Under the pieces are notes generated by a model that was not told where the DNA came from, ran no database searches, and saw only the letters and a program-made list of their open reading frames with translations. 9,879 bases of DNA from Phycisphaerales bacterium (lineage in GTDB: Bacteria > Planctomycetota > Phycisphaerae > Phycisphaerales > UBA1924): positions 1-9,879 of the forward strand of contig JAUXUZ010000464.1 of the NCBI GenBank assembly GCA_030680655.1, written 5' to 3'. Made by a program: the position numbers and the translations under genes. Position 1 is the first letter of the stretch, and each line of letters opens with the position of its first letter. Of this stretch, positions 1 to 5,662 are shown piece after piece.

Positions 1-1
1 C

Positions 2-286
2 GTCTTACGCAACGGTCTGATGACCTCGTACGAGCGCTGGGTAGTGGGCGCTGAGCGGCGCGAGTCGGCACAGATGGACCGCCTGACGACGCCGCAACAG
101 GGCGTGGCGAAGCTGCTGCTTTAGGGCATGACCGAGGCCGAGGCGGGCAAGTCGCTCCACCGCAGCAAGCACACCGTGCACGACCACGTCAAGAGCATCT
201 ACGCGGCCTTCAACGTGCAGAGCCGCGTCGAGCTGGTGCTCAAGTGGATGGAGCTGATGGCCGAGCCGGGCAAGCCGCCGGCGTGA
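2..286 (+). pseudogene. LuxR-type response regulator C-terminus, interrupted by an in-frame TAG
   Basis: Reading from base 2, 40 codons are open up to an amber codon at 122-124. The same frame then continues for 53 codons to TGA at 284-286. The two halves join into one LuxR/GerE DNA-binding domain. Helix 1 (LTTPQQGVAKLLL) lies before the TAG, and the scaffold and recognition helices (GMTEAEAGKSL, then RSKHTVHDHVKSIYAAF and NVQSR) lie after it. Such domains bind operator DNA and usually sit at the C-terminus of a two-component or autoinducer regulator; the rest of this gene is upstream of the window. The stop falls in the helix 1-2 turn, where the family normally has an amino acid before Gly, so it truncates the protein before the recognition helix. 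The reading frame is otherwise intact, which points to a recent nonsense mutation, a sequencing error, or readthrough. Restart at ATG 128 would give only 52 residues. Confidence 0.72.
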
Positions 287-315
287 GCCTCAGCCGCAAA
301 GCAACCCAAACCGTC

Positions 316-324
316 TGGTAGACT
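316..324 (+). promoter_or_regulatory. candidate extended -10 (TGGTAGACT) for the zinc-ribbon membrane gene
   Basis: TGG at 316-318 followed by TAGACT at 319-324 resembles an extended -10 element. It ends exactly 7 nt before the GTG start at 332. No Shine-Dalgarno sequence precedes that GTG, so transcription would begin at or next to the start codon and give a leaderless message. No convincing -35 is visible. The call rests on the motif and spacing only. Confidence 0.35.
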
Positions 325-331
325 CTCGCGG

Positions 332-1279
332 GTGCCAACGCCCGCGCGCAACACGGTGCCCCTCTGCCCGCGCTGCGCCTACGACCAATCGGGCGCGTGC
401 GCAACCTGGCAGGCCGAGTGCCCCCTCGATGGAACGTGCCCTGAGTGCGGGCTGCGGTTTGAGTGGGCCGACGCGTTTGAACCGCACCGCAAGCGGCTGC
501 CGTGGCTCTTCGAGCACAAGCCGCGCCTCATGCTGGGTGTGGTGCGGGCGCTGCGTTCGTGGTGGATGGCCCTGATCCCGCCGAGGTTCTGGCACCGCGT
601 CACACCCGCCCACGGGACGTCGTGCGTTGTCGTGCTCTGGCCAATGGTGCTGATCGTCTCGATGATCGCCGCGGGCGGCGCGGTGCGGGCGTGCTACCTG
701 TACTTCACGGGGTGGACCGATGCGTGGGCGACGTGGAGAGGTGGCCCGGCGACAGGATGGGCACGCGCGCAGGAGATCGCCATCGAAGCGTGGACACAGC
801 CGCTCTGGGTGCGGTGGCAAGACTACTGGAGCACCGACCTCTACTGGCGCGTGCTGGGCCGTATGTACGCCGGGCCGGCCGCGACGGTGAGCGCTGCGCT
901 GGTGTGCGGCGTTGCGTTGATGTGCCTGACGACCTCGCGGCGAATCTGCGGCGTCAAGGGCTCGCACATCCTGCGTGCTGTGGTCTACCGCACCGCCCCG
1001 CTTGGGCTGCTGTACCTGCTCTGGCTGCTTGACTCGCTGGTCGCGCCGCAGGTTCCGTGGAGCCCGGCGGCGTACGGCGCGCGGAGCGCCGCGCTGTTGA
1101 CGGCGCAGGGGCTCGTGCTGCTGTGGGGCGTGTGGTGGTGGCGCAGCGTGATCCTCACCGGCTGGCAGATGCCCCGTGCCCGATTGGCCGCGGCGTTGAT
1201 CGGGGCGTGCGATGTGCTCGCGGGCGTGGCTGTTTACGCCGAACTTGACCCGATCAGTGTCGGCAGCTTGTTCCTCTGA
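332..1279 (+). CDS. Zinc-ribbon multi-pass membrane protein of unknown function
   Basis: The 315-residue protein starts with a short cytoplasmic-type zinc ribbon: Cys12-x-x-Cys15 and Cys36-x-x-Cys39, with further Cys23 and Cys30 between. This is followed by an aromatic and basic stretch (about residues 44-90). Hydrophobic segments at about 95-120, 183-200, 214-237, 253-275 and 283-303 predict roughly five membrane spans. N-terminal zinc ribbons of this CPRC...CPECG kind are familiar to me from planctomycete membrane proteins without assigned function, so I give no reaction. The GTG at 332 has no Shine-Dalgarno; a GTG at 356 is an in-frame alternative and would still keep all the Cys. It lies 45 nt after the broken regulator and is convergent with rpsI. 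The long minus-strand ORF opposite it is a high-GC shadow. Confidence 0.75.
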   Translation: MPTPARNTVPLCPRCAYDQSGACATWQAECPLDGTCPECGLRFEWADAFEPHRKRLPWLFEHKPRLMLGVVRALRSWWMALIPPRFWHRVTPAHGTSCVVVLWPMVLIVSMIAAGGAVRACYLYFTGWTDAWATWRGGPATGWARAQEIAIEAWTQPLWVRWQDYWSTDLYWRVLGRMYAGPAATVSAALVCGVALMCLTTSRRICGVKGSHILRAVVYRTAPLGLLYLLWLLDSLVAPQVPWSPAAYGARSAALLTAQGLVLLWGVWWWRSVILTGWQMPRARLAAALIGACDVLAGVAVYAELDPISVGSLFL

Positions 1280-1315
1280 ACCGACTTCATCGCGACCAAC
1301 GAACGCCCCAACGAA

Positions 1316-1343
1316 AAAGCCCCCGCCAGATGGCGAGGGCTTT
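1316..1343 (-). terminator. Rho-independent terminator of rplM-rpsI
   Basis: The arms 1316-1328 and 1331-1343 pair over 12 of 13 positions (AAAGCCC-C-CGCCA against TGGCG-A-GGGCTTT). On the minus strand the stem is followed by TTTTT (complement of 1314-1318), the canonical arrangement for ending the ribosomal operon, about 40 nt after the rpsI stop. On the plus strand only three T follow, so it may also slow plus-strand transcription from 332-1279 but less efficiently. Confidence 0.8.
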
Positions 1344-1382
1344 GAAGAAACCAGTTGAAGGACAGGGCCGTTCGGAAGCGGA

Positions 1383-2048
<666 letters not shown>

Positions 2049-2107
2049 GGTGTTTCTCGTGTGCCGCGCCGTGCTGGGCGGCCTGATTGAACGGGGCTTT
2101 GTTCGCG

Positions 2108-2539
2108 TTAGATCTTGAGCTCGACGGGCTTCATGTCTGCGTGGGGGTGCTCAGCGCCTGGGTAGATCTTGAGGTTGCTGAGCATGACGCGGGCGAGGCG
2201 GCTCTTGGGGAGCATGCGGCGAACGGCGTCGCTGACGAGCTTCTCGGGGCGGCGCTGACGCAGCGAGCCGTACGACTCCATGCGGAGACCGTTGGGATAG
2301 CCGGTCCAGTGCTTGGACATCTTCTGCTCGGCCTTGTTGCCGGAGAGGCCAACCTTGGTCGCGTTGATCACGACGACAGGGTCGCCGGTATCGGCGAACG
2401 GTGTGTACTCGGGACGGTGCTTGCCCATCAGGACGGTGGCGACCTCGGCGGCGAGACGGCCGAGCGCGATGCCGTCGGCATCGATCACCCGCCAGGTCTT
2501 CTTCACGTCCTTGATCTTCCAGGTGGTCTGGCGACGCAT
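2108..2539 (-). CDS. rplM: 50S ribosomal protein L13
   Basis: Early-assembling large-subunit protein, 143 residues, the normal length for the family. It carries TWRVIDADGIALGRLAAEVA near the N-terminus, VVVINATKVGLSGNK at about 55-69, the KHWTGYPNGLR segment at 76-86, and the C-terminal signature YPGAEHPHADMKP at about 126-138. The frame stays open for 47 more codons upstream to 2680. The ATG at 2539 is preferred because it matches the family start (RRQTTWKIKDV) and has GGAG at 2549-2546, six bases upstream. The upstream in-frame codons do not resemble L13. It is the first gene of the rplM-rpsI operon, the arrangement found in most bacteria. Confidence 0.97.
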   Translation of the reverse strand: MRRQTTWKIKDVKKTWRVIDADGIALGRLAAEVATVLMGKHRPEYTPFADTGDPVVVINATKVGLSGNKAEQKMSKHWTGYPNGLRMESYGSLRQRRPEKLVSDAVRRMLPKSRLARVMLSNLKIYPGAEHPHADMKPVELKI

Positions 2540-2545
2540 GAGACG

Positions 2546-2549
2546 CTCC
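2546..2549 (-). promoter_or_regulatory. Ribosome binding site fixing the rplM start
   Basis: GGAG on the minus strand ends 6 nt before the ATG at 2539. It argues against initiation at the farther upstream start at 2680, which would add 47 unconserved residues. Confidence 0.7.
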
Positions 2550-2715
2550 AACTGCGGCCCGGACTTTGCGTGCAGCGGGCGAACCGCGGCAGCCTCATCG
2601 GGGCCTGAAACTCGCCGCCTACCGGGCGGGTCGGGCTGGCCGGCCGGAGCCGGGCCAACAGATTTGCGGACGTTTCCCACCGCTCGCAGCCCGGAGGCCG
2701 CTCGCGTGGGTTGAG

Positions 2716-2744
2716 AGGTTAGGCTCGACCTGCGGACGGGTCAA
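2716..2744 (-). promoter_or_regulatory. Candidate sigma70-type promoter of rplM-rpsI
   Basis: On the minus strand TTGACC (2744-2739) matches the -35 consensus at five of six bases. It is followed after exactly 17 nt by TAACCT (2721-2716), a weak -10 keeping only the TA and final T. Transcription would start near 2709, giving a leader of about 170 nt before the rplM start codon. Confidence 0.45.
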
Positions 2745-2770
2745 TACGAGGAGTGACAGCCGAGTAGTGC

Positions 2771-2784
2771 GGGGGGGGGGGGGG
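2771..2784. repeat. G14 homopolymer
   Basis: Fourteen consecutive G on the plus strand (C on the minus strand), about 27 bp upstream of the -35 of the candidate rplM promoter. Runs of this length are prone to slippage and to sequencing error. It mirrors the C18 run at 5506-5523 on the other side of the sigma-factor cassette. Confidence 0.95.
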
Positions 2785-2882
2785 CGATATGGCGCTGATG
2801 CCGGTTGCGCCGGGGACGAACTGCCATTCACACGCTCAGTACGCGGAAGGCTGAGGAAGCAGACTGATGTCCAGAACTGCCG

Positions 2883-4073
2883 TCAGCGCCCGGCTGCCTC
2901 AAGAGCACGGCGGATGGCAGCGGCCGTCGTTGACGCGGGCGCGACCCCCACGGCTCGCGCTGCCCACATGTTGGCGTCGACAGTCCGACCCTGGCTCCGG
3001 GCAAGCTCCGACGCGCGATAGAACAGCATCGCCTGATACTCAAGCACGCGCGGCGCAGGCCCGCTTGCCCCCGTGGGGGCAAACCCGGACCGGGCATCCC
3101 AGAATCGCGTGGCTGCACTGGCCGCCCCGCCGGGATTGCCCGCTCGTAGGTAAGTATCAAACAGCTCCAGGAACACCAATGCGCTCGAGTGGGTCACACG
3201 CTCGCCCAGATCGTTGACCGAACCCTCCAGGAACTCCGTTGCGCCTCCCGGCTGACCCGCTCTGGCCGCGTGCACGAGGTAGTCGGCCCGCTCATCGGAC
3301 ATGGCGGCCGAGCGGTACGACTCGGCGACTGCAAGAAAATGGGGAGCGGCCTCCGCGATGCGCCCCAGCGCCTCGAGATCGTGCGCGAGATTCTGCCGGG
3401 CAGTTGCGACGGCGGCACCGTCGATAACCCCCGTAAAGCGGTCGAGGTACAGCGTCCTCATCTCGACCGCCTCGGCGAGGCGGCCGCCGTGTCGGAGTGC
3501 CGTCATGGAGGACCACACCAAGGGTAATGCCGCCGTGTCACGCGACGGATCGTTGAGGATCTCTCTCGCCCGCGACGACACCCTGTCGGTCAACGCGGTG
3601 TGCCGGGCGTCATCCCCGGGGGTGTACTGGTCCAGCAGCCGCAGGGCATCGTCGCGGTCCCGGGGGGCGCACGTGGAGCACTCCATCAGCCGCTTGAGCA
3701 TGATCCATCCCGCCTCCAGATCGCCTGTGTCAAGGGCGAAGAAGCCCATCCGCCGCTGGAGCTGTCCGTGCGCGGCGGGGTCGAGTCCGCCGATCAGCTC
3801 GGCGATCTCGGCCATCCAGCGCGCCCGAGCCGTCGGGTCCATCGCCGATAGAATCGCCCGGATCAGGTCGCCGTCGGTGTGCGGGTCGATCTGCCCTTCG
3901 ATGATCGCGCGGAGCAATTCCTCGGGCGAGTAAGCCCGTTTCGCCGCCGCAACAGGCAAGGGGGGTGGCGATGAACTTTGAGCCGTCGGTGCGTTCTGTG
4001 ACAACAGCGCCACCACCGCGCCAGCCGTCGCGACCACCACGGCCCCGAGCATCATCTTCGTCCGCAGCGTCAT
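2883..4073 (-). CDS. Membrane-anchored helical-repeat (TPR-like) protein, function unknown
   Basis: 396 residues. A basic N-terminus (Arg4, Lys6) and hydrophobic segment at about 7-25 form a signal anchor or signal peptide. A Ser/Pro linker (about 26-45) follows, then an all-helical body. Several helix-turn-helix units have TPR-like spacing, for example around 100-130 (QRRMGFFALDTGDLEAGWIML), 195-250 (GRLAEAVEMRTLYL; ARQNLAHDLEALGRIAEAAPH) and 345-395 (AMLFYRASELARSQGRT). One CxxC pair is present at 132-135. TPR-type scaffolds bind partner proteins; the body is predicted to lie outside the cytoplasmic membrane, where it could hold the secreted protein encoded just upstream. The start at 4073 has AAGGAG at 4087-4082, eight bases away and inside the 25-nt gap after the 4099-4809 gene, so the two are probably co-transcribed. 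I do not recognise a named family. Confidence 0.7.
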   Translation of the reverse strand: MTLRTKMMLGAVVVATAGAVVALLSQNAPTAQSSSPPPLPVAAAKRAYSPEELLRAIIEGQIDPHTDGDLIRAILSAMDPTARARWMAEIAELIGGLDPAAHGQLQRRMGFFALDTGDLEAGWIMLKRLMECSTCAPRDRDDALRLLDQYTPGDDARHTALTDRVSSRAREILNDPSRDTAALPLVWSSMTALRHGGRLAEAVEMRTLYLDRFTGVIDGAAVATARQNLAHDLEALGRIAEAAPHFLAVAESYRSAAMSDERADYLVHAARAGQPGGATEFLEGSVNDLGERVTHSSALVFLELFDTYLRAGNPGGAASAATRFWDARSGFAPTGASGPAPRVLEYQAMLFYRASELARSQGRTVDANMWAARAVGVAPASTTAAAIRRALEAAGR

Positions 4074-4098
4074 CAGCGGGTCTCCTTACCGCAGAGTA

Positions 4099-4809
4099 TC
4101 ACATATCTCCCTGTTCGGGCGGGCAGTCGCAGTTGTACGAGCCGCCAGTGTGCTTGACCTCGGTGTCGGATGTGCCGTTGCAGACGGCGGTGATGGTCTT
4201 CCTGTTGCACTCGTTCCAGACGGCATCGTTGTTTGGCGGGTTCCCTGCCGAGCACCATACCTTGGTGGCGAAGTCCTGCGTCGCCGTGCCCTTGCGCACC
4301 CTGTGGAAGACTTCGACTTTGTGCCACTCGCAACGGATGCTGAAGGTCGACGAACCGCCCACGGAGAAAGTCTGCGACCTCGACAACTCGCCTGTCAGCG
4401 TGATTGACGACTCGGCCTTAGCCTTGGCCTCGACGGCGATGGGTGACCACTGCGGCGTGCCGACGCTGACCTCTATGCCCACGCCCGTCGTGTGGGCCGC
4501 CGACACCTTGTAGTCGTTGGTGTAGGAGTGGTTCCATGTGACGGTCTCGCCGCTCCGCGTGCAGGTCGGGTTGTCGCGCAGGTCGGTAAAAAGCAGGGCG
4601 AGCGTAACGGGCGATGCGCTCCCCTTGATCTCGTTTACAGCCACGTTCTCCTGGATGTCCATGCGGATGCGGGTCTGATTTCCGGTGCAGGCATGCTGGA
4701 TCGTCTTATGCCCGCAATCGTCCGCTGCATGAACGAGCGACGCGGCCGTTGCAAACAGACAGACGGCGGAAGCGGAGAAAGCAAGTTGATTCTTAATTTG
4801 GTAACGCAT
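4099..4809 (-). CDS. Secreted cysteine-rich protein of unknown function
   Basis: 236 residues with a clear signal peptide: Lys6, hydrophobic core about 9-25, and a likely cut after Val-His-Ala28. The mature part has nine Cys (32, 41, 83, 160, 186, 201, 210, 227, 229), suggesting disulfides outside the cytoplasm. Between about 97 and 160 lies a Ser/Thr-rich stretch with alternating hydrophobic and polar residues (TTGVGIEVSVG, then IAVEAKAKAESSITLTGELS and TFSVGGSSTFSIR), which predicts long amphipathic beta strands. That pattern is loosely like the insertion strands of aerolysin-type beta pore formers, but I cannot show homology. The C-terminal third is compact and Cys-rich (NECNRKTITAVC, NCDCPP). 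GGAG lies seven bases before the ATG at 4809. The gene is transcribed divergently from the sigma factor and probably together with 2883-4073. Confidence 0.72.
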   Translation of the reverse strand: MRYQIKNQLAFSASAVCLFATAASLVHAADDCGHKTIQHACTGNQTRIRMDIQENVAVNEIKGSASPVTLALLFTDLRDNPTCTRSGETVTWNHSYTNDYKVSAAHTTGVGIEVSVGTPQWSPIAVEAKAKAESSITLTGELSRSQTFSVGGSSTFSIRCEWHKVEVFHRVRKGTATQDFATKVWCSAGNPPNNDAVWNECNRKTITAVCNGTSDTEVKHTGGSYNCDCPPEQGDM

Positions 4810-4843
4810 TTGGGTGCTCCGGGCCTCACGGCTCTACTGTTTT

Positions 4844-4872
4844 TGATCGGGCTGGCAGTCAGCCAAAGTTCC
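4844..4872 (-). promoter_or_regulatory. Candidate ECF-sigma promoter for the secreted-protein operon
   Basis: On the minus strand GGAACTTT (4872-4865) matches the well-known GGAAC -35 class of ECF sigma factors. After 15 nt comes CGATCAA (4849-4843), an acceptable ECF -10. Transcription would start near 4837, leaving a short leader containing the GGAG ribosome site. An ECF-like sigma gene starts only 33 bp away on the other strand, which makes this its obvious target. The motif reading is mine and is not tested. Confidence 0.5.
4850..4864. promoter_or_regulatory. Short dyad between divergent promoters (possible operator)
   Basis: GGCTG-N5-CAGCC is a perfect 5-bp inverted repeat. It overlaps the -35 of the plus-strand promoter and fills the spacer of the minus-strand ECF-type promoter, a position where a bound protein could affect both. 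It is short enough to arise by chance. Confidence 0.25.
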
Positions 4873-4880
4873 TGTATACT
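4852..4880 (+). promoter_or_regulatory. Candidate sigma70-type promoter of the sigma-factor gene
   Basis: CTGGCA (4852-4857, four of six to TTGACA), a 17-nt spacer, then TATACT (4875-4880, five of six to TATAAT). Transcription would start near 4887. That gives a leader of about 18 nt carrying GGGGAG (4891-4896), eight bases before the GTG start. Confidence 0.5.
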
Positions 4881-4904
4881 TACTTCGCTCGGGGAGCCAT
4901 ATCT

Positions 4905-5567
4905 GTGACCAAGATTCCAAAAAAGGAACCCGCCCCCACCTCGGACCCACCGGACGATCAACTCTTGGCCCGGATGCGGGTCGAGGTTGCGGAGGATGTG
5001 GTCAAACGCATCGACCTTTACATGCGGCGTCTGCGGGGCAAGCTGAGGGCGCTGCGGTCGGAACGTCTGGGCGGCCCAAACGCGGCGTCGTTGCTCGACG
5101 AAGACGATGTCATGTCGAGCGTGTGGAGGCGCTTGGACCTGGCGCTTGTGAAAGGCACTTTCAAGACGGGACACGGGTCTGACCTTTGGGGCTATGTCCA
5201 TGGCATTACCCACCGAGTCATCCAGCAGCGGCTGCGGCAGGGTGCCCGTGACCTGGAGTTGTTCGCATTTATTTCGGACACTGAGCGTGACAGGATTGCG
5301 GGGTTGGCGGAGACGGAACTCGACCGGCTGGCACCGCTGCTGCGGGCGTCGCTGAACAAAGGGGAGTGGGAGACGCTGGTGCTGCGCAGCCGCATCCGCA
5401 GCACACGCGAGTTGGCCGCAGCGGCTGGTGTGAGCGAGGTAACCGTGCGCAAGCGTTGGTCGCGGGCGATCACGGTTGTGCGCAAGGCAATTGTGGGCAT
5501 CGCCACCCCCCCCCCCCCCCCCCGCGCAGGGTTTGAGTTGAACCGTACTGGTTTGCTTGCGGCATGA
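4905..5567 (+). CDS. ECF-like RNA polymerase sigma factor
   Basis: 220 residues. Region 2 spans about 35-112: LLDEDDVMSSVWRRLD, the equivalent of the usual helix leading to core binding, then WGYVHGITHRVIQQRLRQ, which matches the W..Y...I.....I...R pattern of region 2.3-2.4. Region 4 spans about 140-196: LLRASLNKGEWETLVL, then a helix-turn-helix RSTRELAAAAGVSEVTVRKR that would read the -35. There is no region 3, as expected for ECF factors. The N-terminus has about 30 charged and Pro-rich residues. The GTG start has GGGGAG eight bases upstream. No anti-sigma factor adjoins it; regulation may instead involve the divergent membrane-anchored or secreted proteins. Codons 202-206 are five Pro within a C18 tract, after which the tail is only 14 residues. 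Assignment to sigma70/ECF is firm at domain level; the subgroup is unknown. Confidence 0.82.
   Translation: MTKIPKKEPAPTSDPPDDQLLARMRVEVAEDVVKRIDLYMRRLRGKLRALRSERLGGPNAASLLDEDDVMSSVWRRLDLALVKGTFKTGHGSDLWGYVHGITHRVIQQRLRQGARDLELFAFISDTERDRIAGLAETELDRLAPLLRASLNKGEWETLVLRSRIRSTRELAAAAGVSEVTVRKRWSRAITVVRKAIVGIATPPPPPRAGFELNRTGLLAA
5506..5523 (+). repeat. C18 homopolymer inside the sigma-factor gene
   Basis: Eighteen consecutive C encode Pro202-Pro206 of the sigma factor and enter Thr201 and Arg207. Loss of one C would end the protein after AQGLS, and gain of one after RRV, so slippage would swap only the last 14 residues and leave regions 2 and 4 intact. Confidence 0.95.
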
Positions 5568-5612
5568 CATGTGCAACCGCTAAGGCGGGAAGGTGAAATG
5601 CCGGGGTGCGCT

Positions 5613-5647
5613 CTGCCGGGCGAGATTCGCCGTCCACGCCGCGGCAG
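5613..5647 (+). other. Short hairpin upstream of the CPBP gene
   Basis: CTGCCG (5613-5618) pairs with CGGCAG (5642-5647), enclosing GGCGA-GAT-TCGCC (5619-5631). It lies in the 95-nt gap after the sigma gene, with no T tract. It could end the sigma message weakly or structure the next leader; in GC-rich DNA it may also be chance. Confidence 0.25.
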
Positions 5648-5662
5648 GCCGATGATTGCGCC

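Larger units (their letters stand above)
2540..2882. other. Intergenic region: ribosomal operon leader and upstream DNA
   Basis: This 343-bp gene-free stretch lies between rplM and the end of the helical-repeat gene, both on the minus strand. It holds a candidate promoter (2716-2744), a leader of about 170 nt (2540-2709) rich in GC dyads (for example CCGCC...GGCGG near 2615-2630 and GGCCGGCC near 2639-2646), and a G14 tract (2771-2784). I see no terminator for the 2883-4073 gene and no convincing small gene. Leaders of ribosomal operons often carry autoregulatory folds; whether this one does is inference. Confidence 0.5.

Noticed and set aside
290..967. 225-codon open frame on the minus strand
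   Set aside because: Antisense of the zinc-ribbon membrane gene; Arg/Pro/His-rich without motifs.
2540..2680. N-terminal extension of L13 by 47 residues
   Set aside because: No similarity to L13. A GGAG ribosome site and the family start favour ATG 2539, and the stretch probably is the mRNA leader.
4635..5576. 313-codon open frame on the minus strand
   Set aside because: Antisense of the sigma factor and overlapping the secreted-protein gene in another frame. No ribosome site or domain, and it begins in the poly-C region.
5606..5662. GTG start adding 19 residues to the CPBP protease
   Set aside because: The added sequence is unconvincing and overlaps a hairpin; the ATG at 5663 is simpler, though not proven.
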